Source: Stenotrophomonas maltophilia (GTDB lineage Bacteria; Pseudomonadota; Gammaproteobacteria; Xanthomonadales; Xanthomonadaceae). Taken from it: a stretch of DNA of 64,000 bases. Below are positions 24,374 through 32,515 of this stretch, in pieces. The notes beneath the pieces were generated by a model, which saw only the letters and a list, made by a program, of their open reading frames with translations, was not told the DNA's origin and ran no database searches. The DNA lies in NCBI GenBank assembly GCA_002435595.1, contig DJBL01000124.1, positions 1 to 64,000 of the forward strand, given 5' to 3'. A program made the translations under genes and the position numbers. How positions within the stretch are numbered: position 1 is the stretch's first letter; each line of letters begins with the position of its first letter.

Positions 24374-25027
24374 ATGCCCAAGGAGTTGCCCTTGTTGCAC
24401 ACGCGTACCTGTCTTGCCGCACTCACCGCCCTGGTGCTGCTGGCCGGATGCCGCGACCTGGCGCCGGATGCCGACGCCACCGCCGTGCCCGATACCGCGA
24501 TCGCACCGCCCGGCGAATGGCGCACCGACACTGCCGGTAGCCCAGCGCCCCCCGCAATGGTGGCATCGACCCCGTCCGCCACGCGCACCGCCCTGCCCGA
24601 CAGCGCCCTGGTGGCGGAGGGGAGTGTCAACACGGCGTCGATCAGCACCCTGCTGGAGGATCCGGCGCTGTGGGATGCACAGGTGGCGAGCTGGCAGTCC
24701 CGATTCGCCACCGACGCAACCACCCAACACCGCCGCCAGGAACACCTGGAGGCACTCCAGCAGCGCCTGCGCCAGGGCAATCCCGGCGCGCAGCTGCAGG
24801 CCCTGGACTGCTCGCCGCAGCTGTGCCTGCTGGCGGTGACGCTGCAGCCCGGCGACGTGGCCGCGCTGGATGCGGTCCTGGCCACGCCCACGACCGGGCA
24901 ACCGCCGATCTACACCGCCACGGCGCTGCGCAAGGTCGCCAGCGGCAGCGCCGAGGGCGCGGCGGTGTACCGGGCGGTGATCGGCGTGGACCCGGCCATC
25001 CGCGCGTTCTCGGCGCAGACCCACTGA
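24374..25027 (+). CDS. Hypothetical lipoprotein
   Basis: This is a 217-residue predicted lipoprotein. The signal peptide runs to LVLLAGC (lipobox Cys26 with the ATG start). An Ala/Pro/Thr-rich linker follows to about residue 75, then a helical segment (ISTLLEDPALWDAQVASWQ, QEHLEALQQRLRQG) and a small domain with a likely disulphide (DCSPQLCLLAV). I do not recognise a family. The ATG at 24374 lacks a close ribosome site; AAGGAG at 24381 would serve a TTG at 24392, so the true start may be six codons later. It is convergent with the M28 peptidase gene, which ends seven bases away. Confidence 0.72.
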   Translation: MPKELPLLHTRTCLAALTALVLLAGCRDLAPDADATAVPDTAIAPPGEWRTDTAGSPAPPAMVASTPSATRTALPDSALVAEGSVNTASISTLLEDPALWDAQVASWQSRFATDATTQHRRQEHLEALQQRLRQGNPGAQLQALDCSPQLCLLAVTLQPGDVAALDAVLATPTTGQPPIYTATALRKVASGSAEGAAVYRAVIGVDPAIRAFSAQTH

Positions 25028-25033
25028 CCCCGA

Positions 25034-26635
25034 TCAGGGCGCCAGCAACGGCTTGCGCGGCATCTTCTCCTCGCGCATGGCCGCGTTGTAGACGAACGAA
25101 GCCACGATGGCCGCCGCCTGCTTCAGGTCTTCCGGCTCGGCGTGGTCCCAGGTGTCCAGGTTGCTGTGGTGCACGTTGGTGAAGTAATCCAGCCGGTCCT
25201 GGATGAACTGGAAGCCCGGCAGGCCGACCCGATCGAAGGCGATGTGGTCGGTGCTGCCGGTGTTGCGGGTGGCCACGGTGGTGGCGCCCACGTCATGGAA
25301 CGGGGCCAGCCACGCCTCGAAGATCGGCACCGCAGCCAGGTTTTCCTGGGCGTAGATGCCGCGGAAGCGGCCCGAGCCGTTGTCCATGTTGAAGTAGACC
25401 GAGAACTTGTCGTAATCGCGCTGGCGCTGCAGCGCGCCGGTCGGTTCGCGCAGCGAGGCAGGCAGCAGCTTCTGCGCCGGGTCGGTCGGCTCGGGATAGC
25501 GGGCGAAATGCCGGGCCACATGATCCTGCGACCCCACCAGGCCCTGCTCTTCGCCGCTCCACAATGCCACGCGGATGGTCCGCTTCGGCTTGGCGCCGAC
25601 CGCCTTGAGGATGCGCATGGCTTCCATCATCACCGCCACACCGGCCGCGTTGTCGGCCGCACCGGTGCCGGTGTGCCAGGAATCCATGTGCGCGCCGAGC
25701 ATGACGATCTCGTCGGCCTTGCTGCTGCCACGGATCTCGGCCAGCGTGTTGTAGCCGGGCTGGTCGGCGGTATCGGTGAAGCGGGCCTCCACGTTGACGC
25801 GCAGCTTGATCGTTTCCTTCTGCTCGACCGCACGCACCAGCGGGTTGTAGTGCTCGGCCATCATCGCCAGTTCGGGCACGCCGACCGGCTCGCCAGCCTT
25901 GCGCGAACCGCCGCCGCCGACGCGGATGATGCCGTTGTCCCAGCCACTGATGCTGATCGTGGCCAGCACGCCCTGTTCGGCGAAGAAGGCGTTGGTGGCG
26001 CGGGTGAGTTCCTGCTTCTCCAGGTACTCCCTGGCTTTCTTCGCGCGGTCGGCCTTGGCATCGGCCACGTCCTTGGGCACGGCGAACACCTGCAGTTCGG
26101 CCAGGCCGGCGTCATCATGGCGGTGCGAATCGGACTGGCTGGCGCGCGCATAGTCGCGCGCGTCGTTGAGCAGCAGGATCTTGCCGGCCAGCTTGCCCTT
26201 GTACTGGTCCAGGTCGGCGAGTTTCTTGATCTCCACCTTCATCACCTCGCCCTCCACCGTGCCCGGGGTGCCCGGCGTCCACGCCTTGGGCAGGGCGTAC
26301 AGCGGTGCCACGCGCGGGCTGAGCATCTCCACGCTGGCATTGCTGAACTCCCAGCCGCGACCGAATGCGTCGAACGCCTCGTCGTGCACGTTGACCAGGC
26401 CCCACTCGGTGAACTTGCTCCGGCTCCAGCGGTTGGCCTCGGCCATCGCCGGTGAATTGGTCAGCCGCGGGCCGATCCGTTCGGTGAGGTGGCTGAAGGT
26501 AGCCATCACCTGCGAGCGGTGGAACGCCTCCTGGCGGATGCGGCTGACCATGTCCAGGTCCACGGTTTCGCGCTGCTGCGCCATGGCATTGCCACCCATC
26601 GCCAGCGCAATTGCCAGCACGCCCCACTTCACCAC
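25034..26635 (-). CDS. M28-family zinc aminopeptidase, secreted
   Basis: This is a 533-residue exported metallopeptidase. The signal peptide ends GNAMA (residue 19). A PA-like insert lies in the first half (about 105-265). The M28 catalytic part shows MLGAHMDSW (zinc His and Asp), GTGAADNAAGVAVMMEAMRIL (bridging Asp), and WSGEEQGLVGS with the catalytic and metal-binding glutamates. Later ligands lie near NTGSTDHIAFDRVGLPGF. This layout fits carboxypeptidase Q/aminopeptidase Y-type M28 enzymes. It probably releases amino acids from peptides in the periplasm or outside the cell. It appears to be a single-gene unit. Confidence 0.88.
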   Translation of the reverse strand: MVKWGVLAIALAMGGNAMAQQRETVDLDMVSRIRQEAFHRSQVMATFSHLTERIGPRLTNSPAMAEANRWSRSKFTEWGLVNVHDEAFDAFGRGWEFSNASVEMLSPRVAPLYALPKAWTPGTPGTVEGEVMKVEIKKLADLDQYKGKLAGKILLLNDARDYARASQSDSHRHDDAGLAELQVFAVPKDVADAKADRAKKAREYLEKQELTRATNAFFAEQGVLATISISGWDNGIIRVGGGGSRKAGEPVGVPELAMMAEHYNPLVRAVEQKETIKLRVNVEARFTDTADQPGYNTLAEIRGSSKADEIVMLGAHMDSWHTGTGAADNAAGVAVMMEAMRILKAVGAKPKRTIRVALWSGEEQGLVGSQDHVARHFARYPEPTDPAQKLLPASLREPTGALQRQRDYDKFSVYFNMDNGSGRFRGIYAQENLAAVPIFEAWLAPFHDVGATTVATRNTGSTDHIAFDRVGLPGFQFIQDRLDYFTNVHHSNLDTWDHAEPEDLKQAAAIVASFVYNAAMREEKMPRKPLLAP

Positions 26636-26735
26636 ATCCCACCCCGGCCCTTCGGCTTGGCTTGATCAAGCCCTCGAGTCTAGCCAGCCGCCGCGCCGCG
26701 CCCCCGTCCCATCGGTCATGTGCCGGCGCCTGTGC

Positions 26736-27146
26736 TCAGCCGTTCCAGCCCAGCCAGAGCTGGGCCTGGGCCGGCAGCAGCAACAGCCAGTGCCGGCGAT
26801 CCACGCTGGTGCACCCGAACACCGCCGCGTGCGCCGGCCAATCGGAAGGCAGGCCGGCGATGCCGATCTCGCTCAGGGCCGCGCTGCCGCTCTTCCAGGC
26901 CCGATAACGCGGCACCCGCCCGGCCAGTGCACCGCGTCCCTGGCGTGCCTCCGACAACCACGCCAGTCCTTGCCGCTGCACGCCCTCGCAGGTGCGCTGG
27001 GCCAGCTTGAATCGGACCAGGCCCGGGGCGATGCGCGCCCCCGGCAAGGCCGCCAGCACGCCGCTGGCCTGCAACAACGCGTCCACTTCCAGCAGGGCGG
27101 GGATGCCCTGCCCTGCCCGGTCCCGCAACCCGTGGCGCCAACTCAT
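26736..27146 (-). CDS. Hypothetical protein downstream of creD
   Basis: This is a 136-residue protein of unknown function, Arg/Leu/Ala-rich, with no signal peptide or membrane helix. It is Trp-rich at the C-terminus (HWLLLLPAQAQLWLGWNG). It begins ten bases after creD, so it would be the last gene of a creBCD transcript. Another frame on the same strand is also open here, but the chosen one has the expected spacing to creD and G/C-rich third positions. No homologous family comes to mind. Confidence 0.6.
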   Translation of the reverse strand: MSWRHGLRDRAGQGIPALLEVDALLQASGVLAALPGARIAPGLVRFKLAQRTCEGVQRQGLAWLSEARQGRGALAGRVPRYRAWKSGSAALSEIGIAGLPSDWPAHAAVFGCTSVDRRHWLLLLPAQAQLWLGWNG

Positions 27147-27156
27147 CGCATGCTCC

Positions 27157-28476
27157 TTACTTGAGGCTGGCGCCCACTTCGTACCAGTCGATCCGGCGGG
27201 TGATCCACATCGCCGTGGCCAGCACGCCGAACAGCAGCAGCGAGCCCATCAGCAGCGCGTTGTTCTCCGAGATCAGCAGGCCATACAGCGCGCCGTACAG
27301 CACGGTGAGCATGCCGGCAAAGCCCAGCCCGCGCGCCCAGCTCTTCAACACCCCGGACAGGTACACCGCCTGCACGCCGATGCAGGCCACCGCCGAGGCC
27401 ACGTAGGCCAGCCAGAACGGGATGTGCTCGGACAGGCTGAGCAGCAGCAGGAAGAAGATCGCCAGCGCCAGGCCCACCATCAGGTACTGCAGCGGATGGA
27501 TGCGCAGGCGCTTGATCAGTTCGAACAGGATGAAGCCGACGAAGGTGAGCAGGATGAAGAGGATGCCGTACTTGCTGGCGCGATCGGCCTGGGTGTAGAT
27601 GTCCACCGGGTTGACCAGTTCCACGCTGACCGTTTCCGGCTCCACGTCCTTGCTCTCGCGCAGCTGGCGCTGGGCCTGGGAGGCCAGCGAGGACACCGCC
27701 CACTGGGCCTGGAAGCCCTGCTGGCCGACCTCGCGCTGGTTGGGCAGGAAGCTGCCGCCGAAGGACGGGTGCGGCCACGGCGACTGGATCGCGATGCGGC
27801 TGTCATCGCCCACCGGCACCACCGCCAGCGAACGGGTGCCATCGAGCACCAGGCCCAGCTCGAGCGAGCTGCCCTTGAGCACGCCACCGGCGCTGTCCTG
27901 GAAGCCGCGCAAGGGCACGTGCAGGCCCTTGCCCATGCCGGTCACCTCGCCGATGCCCGGCTGCAGGGTCAGCGCCTGGCCATCCACCTGCAGCTTCGGC
28001 GAGCCTACCAGGCCACGCACGTCGGCGATGCCCACCGCCAGGTACGGGGTGCCGTACACGCGGCCGGGCTTGACCGGGTAGTCGTCATCGGCGAACTCGG
28101 CGGTGATCTTTGCCGTCCAGCTGTACACCGGCACCCGGAACAGGCCGATGCGGCGCTCGTCCGGCTGCATGCGGCCATCCACGTGCAACCGCGAGGGCAT
28201 CTGCAGCCAGTAGCTCTGCTCGGTCTGCATGCCCTTGGTCTTGTTGCCGGCGGCGTCGACCACTTCCACCTCGCGGGTTTCGGTCCACGGCACCACGCGT
28301 ACCGGGCCGGTCAGGGTCTGCGCGCCGGCCCGGCTCTGCGACACGCGCAGGTAGGCCTCGTCGCGGTACGCCTGGCGTTCGCTGATCACGCCCTTGATCA
28401 TCATCAGCGGGATCAGCAGCAACAGGATCAGCCCGCCGACAATGGCGAACCGCAACAGCATTTTCAGGGATTTCAT
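27157..28476 (-). CDS. creD: Inner-membrane protein CreD
   Basis: This is a 439-residue inner-membrane protein of the CreD family. An N-terminal helix (about 6-27) is followed by a large periplasmic domain (about 28-305). Five closely spaced helices follow toward the C-terminus (about 308-425, from ASKYGILFILLTFVGF on). CreD is the main CreB-regulated output in enterics, Aeromonas, Pseudomonas and Stenotrophomonas; it affects envelope integrity and is linked to beta-lactam response, but its biochemistry is unknown. A near-perfect Cre-tag lies 65-80 bases before its start. The upstream genes creC and creB are on the same strand. Confidence 0.92.
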   Translation of the reverse strand: MKSLKMLLRFAIVGGLILLLLIPLMMIKGVISERQAYRDEAYLRVSQSRAGAQTLTGPVRVVPWTETREVEVVDAAGNKTKGMQTEQSYWLQMPSRLHVDGRMQPDERRIGLFRVPVYSWTAKITAEFADDDYPVKPGRVYGTPYLAVGIADVRGLVGSPKLQVDGQALTLQPGIGEVTGMGKGLHVPLRGFQDSAGGVLKGSSLELGLVLDGTRSLAVVPVGDDSRIAIQSPWPHPSFGGSFLPNQREVGQQGFQAQWAVSSLASQAQRQLRESKDVEPETVSVELVNPVDIYTQADRASKYGILFILLTFVGFILFELIKRLRIHPLQYLMVGLALAIFFLLLLSLSEHIPFWLAYVASAVACIGVQAVYLSGVLKSWARGLGFAGMLTVLYGALYGLLISENNALLMGSLLLFGVLATAMWITRRIDWYEVGASLK

Positions 28477-28540
28477 GACCCGTCCTCGGTTGGGAGGGGG
28501 CCAGCTTGGTGGCAGGCGGTGTGCGGGGTTTGTGCTGTGT

Positions 28541-28556
28541 TTGAAGTGTGTGTGAA
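28541..28556 (-). promoter_or_regulatory. Cre-tag (CreB binding site) upstream of creD
   Basis: Read on the minus strand, TTCAC-ACACAC-TTCAA matches 9 of 10 fixed bases of the E. coli Cre-tag TTCACnnnnnnTTCAC. It lies in the 99-base gap between creC and creD, so phosphorylated CreB can give creD its own promoter. Confidence 0.7.
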
Positions 28557-28575
28557 GTGTCCGCCGGCGGGGCCG

Positions 28576-30036
28576 TCAGCGCCGGGCCGGTGCGGCCGGA
28601 GTGCGCCAGGGCAGCCACAGCGTGGCGATCGCGCCGCCGCCATCGCGGTTGCGCACCTGTGCGCGACCGCCATGCAGGCGCGCCACTTCCTGCACGAAGG
28701 ACAGCCCCAGGCCGGAGCTGCGCAGGCCGGTGGCCGGCCGCGCCAGCGAGTAGAAGCGCTCGAACACCCGCTCCAGCGCGTAATCGGGCACGCCGCTGCC
28801 GCGATCGGCCACGCGCAGCGCCACGCCTTCGCCCTCACGGGCGGCACTGAGCTGGATGCGGCTGTCTGCAGCGGCAAAGGCCAGTGCATTCTCCAGCAGG
28901 TTGTTCAAAGCCTGGCGCAGCAGGTAGCCGTCGCCCTGGACTTCCAGGCCATCGGGCACCTCGATATCCAGGCCGACCCGCGCGGCCTGCGCGCGCATCG
29001 CCACTGCCGCCGCGGCCGCCTGCAACAGCGCGCCCAGTTCGATTGGCTCGCGCTTCTGCAGCCACCCGTGCTGCTCCACCTCGGCCAGCGCCAGCAGCTT
29101 GTCGATGGTTTCGGTCAGGCGTTGCTCCTGGCCCTGGATGCTGCGCGCGAAATGCACGCGGTCGGCATCGGGCAGCGGTTCCTGCAGCAGTTCGGCGGCA
29201 CCACGGATGGCCGCCAGCGGGCTTTTCATCTCATGGGTCAGCGACTGCACGTACTGCTCCACGTAGGCCTTGCCTTCCAGTTTGCGGCGCATGGTTTCCA
29301 GGGCCTGGCCGAGGTCGCCGATCTCGTCGCGGCGCGGCTTGGGCGGCGGCACCGGCTCGCCGGCGCTGACCGCCTTGGCATAGCGGTTGAGCCGGTTGAC
29401 CCCGTGCATGAGCCAGCCGGTCATCAGCAGCCCGATCAGCGCCGACAGCCCGATCAGCCAGGCACCGCGCTTGATGATGGCGCGCTGGCTGGCGGCAATG
29501 AACGGATCGATGCTGCGGTTGGGCTGGGCCAGGCTGAGCACGCCGATCAGGCGCCGGGCATCGGCCGGGTCGTGGATCGGCGCGGCCACATGCATCACCG
29601 AGTGGGTGTCATCGCCCGGGGTTTCCGGGCTGGAGCGCGCCCCATACTCGCCGCGCAGGGTGCGGTAGACATCATTCCAGCGCGAGTTGTCGCGGCCGAT
29701 GTCCTGGCCGGTGGAGTCGTACACCACGATGCCCTTGGCATCGGTGATGGTCACCCGGTAATCCAGCGTGCGCTTGGGAAAGCGCCACACCATCGCCTTG
29801 GGATCGCGGCGCTGGGCCCGGGCCAGGTTGGCCACGAAGGTACCGTTGCGGATCGTGCCGGCCTTGACGTCGGCGGCGGCCATCTCGGCCAGCACGTTGG
29901 CCGCATCCACCAGGGTGGACTCCATCGCCTGGCGCACGCCGGGCTTGACCTCGTTGACGAAGATGCGCATCACGAAGAACGCGGCGATGCCCACGATCAG
30001 GAAGAAGCCCAGGAACAACTTCAGGCCAAGCCGCAT
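28576..30036 (-). CDS. creC: Sensor histidine kinase CreC
   Basis: This is a 486-residue inner-membrane kinase. Helices at about 7-28 and 190-212 bracket a periplasmic sensor domain of about 160 residues. A HAMP linker follows, and the H-box is LTHEMKSPLAAIRG with phosphorylated His268. The ATPase part shows the N-box (NNLLENALAF), DRGSGVPDY and GLGLSFVQEV. The stop-to-start gap to creB upstream is three bases, so both are one operon. CreC phosphorylates CreB; in related bacteria the pair responds to carbon state or cell-wall stress. Confidence 0.93.
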   Translation of the reverse strand: MRLGLKLFLGFFLIVGIAAFFVMRIFVNEVKPGVRQAMESTLVDAANVLAEMAAADVKAGTIRNGTFVANLARAQRRDPKAMVWRFPKRTLDYRVTITDAKGIVVYDSTGQDIGRDNSRWNDVYRTLRGEYGARSSPETPGDDTHSVMHVAAPIHDPADARRLIGVLSLAQPNRSIDPFIAASQRAIIKRGAWLIGLSALIGLLMTGWLMHGVNRLNRYAKAVSAGEPVPPPKPRRDEIGDLGQALETMRRKLEGKAYVEQYVQSLTHEMKSPLAAIRGAAELLQEPLPDADRVHFARSIQGQEQRLTETIDKLLALAEVEQHGWLQKREPIELGALLQAAAAAVAMRAQAARVGLDIEVPDGLEVQGDGYLLRQALNNLLENALAFAAADSRIQLSAAREGEGVALRVADRGSGVPDYALERVFERFYSLARPATGLRSSGLGLSFVQEVARLHGGRAQVRNRDGGGAIATLWLPWRTPAAPARR

Positions 30037-30039
30037 CGG

Positions 30040-30729
30040 TCAGACCTCCAGCGCGTAGCCCAGGCCGCGGTGGGTGCGGATCGGGTCGGGGTCGGCACCG
30101 GCGGCGCGCAGCTTGGCGCGCAACGTCTTGACGTGGGTGTCCACGGTGCGGTCGGCGCTGTCGGCATCGGTGTCCCAGCCGCGATCCATCAACTGCCCGC
30201 GACTGAGGATGGCGCCCGGGCGCTGCAGCAGCGCGGCCATCAGCGCGTACTCGTAGCGGGTCAGGTCCAGGGCGTGCTCGGCAAACCGGATACGGCGGCC
30301 TTCGCGGTCGATCGCAAAGCGCCCGTGCTGCTGCCAGCCGCCCTGCTCCAGCGGCGGGCCGGCGCGACGCAAGCGCGCGCGGACCCGGGCGACCAGCTCG
30401 CGCGGCGAGAACGGCTTGGCCATGTAGTCGTCGGCGCCCAGCTCCAGGCCCAGCACCCGGTCGAACTCGTCGTTGCGCGCGGTCAGGAAGATCACCGGCA
30501 CCTCGCTGAAGGTGCGCAGGCTGCGACAGACCTCGAAGCCGCTCATGTCCGGCAGGCCCACGTCCAGCACCACCACGTCGAAGGACTGCTGGCGCAGGGC
30601 ATCGAGCGCGCCGCTGCCCAGCAGGCAGTGCTGGGCGCCATAGCCCTCGCTGCGCAGGGCATACAGCACGGTATCGGCGATGGCGGCTTCGTCTTCGACG
30701 ACCAGGACGTTGTGCAGGGGGCGATTCAT
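30040..30729 (-). CDS. creB: Response regulator CreB
   Basis: This is a 229-residue OmpR/PhoB-type regulator. The receiver domain has acidic residues Glu12-Asp13, the phosphorylation site Asp56 (VVVLDVGLP), and the switch Thr/Lys region (FLTARN, MAKPFSP). The winged-helix DNA-binding domain (about 130-228) ends in RTHRGLGYALEV. The ATG at 30729 fits the receiver's normal start; the frame is open far upstream, but only because it lies opposite rlmJ. Its likely targets are Cre-tags such as the one before creD. Confidence 0.93.
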   Translation of the reverse strand: MNRPLHNVLVVEDEAAIADTVLYALRSEGYGAQHCLLGSGALDALRQQSFDVVVLDVGLPDMSGFEVCRSLRTFSEVPVIFLTARNDEFDRVLGLELGADDYMAKPFSPRELVARVRARLRRAGPPLEQGGWQQHGRFAIDREGRRIRFAEHALDLTRYEYALMAALLQRPGAILSRGQLMDRGWDTDADSADRTVDTHVKTLRAKLRAAGADPDPIRTHRGLGYALEV

Positions 30730-30774
30730 GCGCGCAGCATAGCCGCTGGGCCCGCCGCCCCGTACACTGCGCCG

Positions 30775-31632
30775 ATGAATTACCGCCACGCCTTCCATGC
30801 CGGCAACCACGCCGATGTGCTCAAGCACATCGTGCAGCTTGCCCTGCTCGACACCTTCAAGCGCAAGGACAGCCCGTTCTTCGTGCTGGACACCCACGGT
30901 GGCGCCGGCCGCTACCTGCTGGCCAGCGAGGAAAGCCGCAAGACGCTGGAGGCCGAGGACGGCGTGATGCGGCTGATGGCCCAGCCCTCGCTGCCGGCGG
31001 TGGTGGAGCGCTATCTCAAGGCAGTCCAGGCCGACAACCCGGTCGGGGCGATGATCAGCTACCCCGGCTCGCCCTTGCTCACCGCCCAGACCCTGCGCGA
31101 GCAGGACCGCATGGCGGTGTGCGAGCTGCAGGACGCCGAAGCGGCCGCGCTGAAGACCCTGTTCGCCCATGACAGCCGGGTGGCGGTCTACCACGCCGAC
31201 GGCTACGCCCAGAACAAGGCGCTGCTGCCGCCCAAGGCCAACGGCGTGAAGATCGGCCGCGGCCTGGTCCTGATCGACCCGCCCTACGAGGGCCAGGACG
31301 CCGAGTACCAGGCCATCCTGGCCTCGGTGACCGAGATCCTCGGGCGCTGGCCGCAGGCCACCTTCGCCATCTGGTTCCCGATCAAGCAGCGCCGCACCAT
31401 CCTGCACTTCCTGCGCAAGGCCTGTGCGTTGCCGGTGAAGTCGGTCCTGACCGCCGAACTGCTGATCCGCCCGGACGATTCGCCGCTGCGGCTCAACGGC
31501 AGCGGCATGCTGATGATCAACCCGCCCTGGCAGTTCGACCAGGTGCTGGCCCCGGCGATGCCGGCGCTCAAGCAGTTCCTGGGCGAGGCCGGTGCCAGCA
31601 CCCGCCTGCAGTGGCTCAAGCAGGCCGAATGA
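30775..31632 (+). CDS. rlmJ: 23S rRNA (adenine(2030)-N6)-methyltransferase
   Basis: This 285-residue enzyme methylates A2030 of 23S rRNA using S-adenosylmethionine. The N-terminus MNYRHAFHAGNHADVLKH is characteristic of RlmJ, and the catalytic motif IV is DPPY (Asp168). Motif I-like residues appear in FVLDTHGGAGRY. The ATG at 30775 has no ribosome site, and a TACACT box ends six bases before it, so the message may be leaderless. It is divergent from creB with only 45 bases between start codons, so their promoters overlap. Confidence 0.93.
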   Translation: MNYRHAFHAGNHADVLKHIVQLALLDTFKRKDSPFFVLDTHGGAGRYLLASEESRKTLEAEDGVMRLMAQPSLPAVVERYLKAVQADNPVGAMISYPGSPLLTAQTLREQDRMAVCELQDAEAAALKTLFAHDSRVAVYHADGYAQNKALLPPKANGVKIGRGLVLIDPPYEGQDAEYQAILASVTEILGRWPQATFAIWFPIKQRRTILHFLRKACALPVKSVLTAELLIRPDDSPLRLNGSGMLMINPPWQFDQVLAPAMPALKQFLGEAGASTRLQWLKQAE

Positions 31633-31727
31633 TCGCCCTTTCGCGCCCCTGAACGGCGTGAGCGTTCCGTTCACGGAACCGCCCCCCGGGGATGCGAGAA
31701 TCCGAAGACCACCTAGGAATCACCGGT

Positions 31728-32273
31728 ATGGCTACCCGTAACCGCATGCCGCCCTGGCACGAGATTTTCAAGGCACCCAGTGGCCACGAGCTGCTGATCC
31801 GCCCGATCCGCCCGGAAGACGGGCCGCCGCTGCACGCAGCCTTCAGCCTGTTCGGGCCGGAGGAGATCCGCGACCGTTTCCTGCAATCGGTGACCGAGCT
31901 GTCGCCGGAAACCACCCAGCGCCTGACCCACCCCAACCCGAAAAGCGAAATCACCCTGGTGGCGGCCGAATCGCTGCCCGCCGGTGAAGCCGTGGTCGGC
32001 GCGGTGGCACGGGCCTCGATCATCCAGGGCACCCGCGAGGCGGAGTACGCCATCCTGGTCAGCCGTTTCCTGGTCGGCCAGGGCCTGGGCCGGCAGCTGA
32101 TGCGCAAGCTGGTCAAGTGGGCGCGCGGCAAGTACCTGGACCGCCTCTACGGCGACGTGGCCGAAGAGAACGAGCCGATGAAGCAGCTGGCCGCCTCGCT
32201 CGGCTTCCAGCCGGTCCCGCATCCGCAGGGTACCCCCGGCCTGGTGCGCATGGTGCTCGAACTGGACAGTTGA
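31728..32273 (+). CDS. GNAT-family N-acetyltransferase
   Basis: This is a 181-residue acyltransferase fold. The GNAT acetyl-CoA motif A is visible as VSRFLVGQGLGRQLMRKLVKWARG (about 115-138), with the later LYGDVAEENEPMKQLAASLGF strand-helix. The N-terminal section LLIRPIRPEDGPPLHAAFSLFGPEEIRDRFLQ resembles the acetyltransferase domain attached to acyl-CoA synthetase-like protein acetylases (Pat type), here free-standing. The ATG at 31728 follows TAGGAAT. Substrate unknown. It lies 95 bases after rlmJ. Confidence 0.85.
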   Translation: MATRNRMPPWHEIFKAPSGHELLIRPIRPEDGPPLHAAFSLFGPEEIRDRFLQSVTELSPETTQRLTHPNPKSEITLVAAESLPAGEAVVGAVARASIIQGTREAEYAILVSRFLVGQGLGRQLMRKLVKWARGKYLDRLYGDVAEENEPMKQLAASLGFQPVPHPQGTPGLVRMVLELDS

Positions 32274-32274
32274 G

Positions 32275-32296
32275 GTAGTGCCGGCCGCTGGCCGGC
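32275..32296 (+). repeat. GTAG-headed REP element
   Basis: GTAG followed by GCCGGCC-GCT-GGCCGGC is a 7-bp stem with a 3-base loop. It begins one base after the acetyltransferase stop codon. The same sequence, inverted, occurs at 59067-59088. The form fits the SMAG-type REPs of Stenotrophomonas. Confidence 0.75.
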
Positions 32297-32500
32297 GGTG
32301 CAGCGCATAGCCGCGCAGCGCCTCACGGCGTGCTGAGCGAACCGCCGGCCCCGGGGCACCAGCACTCGCATCCCCGCCCCTGTCGGCGCGCCCTGTTGAC
32401 GCAGGGGCGCGGTGCCACCGGACAGACAACGGTGAGCGGCGTGTTGCGCCGCCCACGCGGCAACACGCCGGGCTGACGCAGCCGTGACTTCGGCGTCTGC

Positions 32501-32506
32501 TAAAAT
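32501..32506 (+). promoter_or_regulatory. Extended -10 box of mfd
   Basis: TGC-TAAAAT lies nine bases before the mfd ATG, with no Shine-Dalgarno sequence between. Transcription would start at or within a few bases of the start codon. Confidence 0.5.
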
Positions 32507-32515
32507 CGGCGGTTC

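Noticed and set aside
23815..24540. A 241-codon plus-strand frame before the lipoprotein gene
   Set aside because: It runs through the nested stem-loop and overlaps the start of the lipoprotein gene in another frame; Arg-rich, with no signal or domain. At most a small part could be a gene remnant.
26992..30774. Plus-strand open frame running opposite creB, creC and creD before rlmJ
   Set aside because: It has no recognisable domain until the rlmJ methionine at 30775; the upstream part is a shadow of the cre genes.
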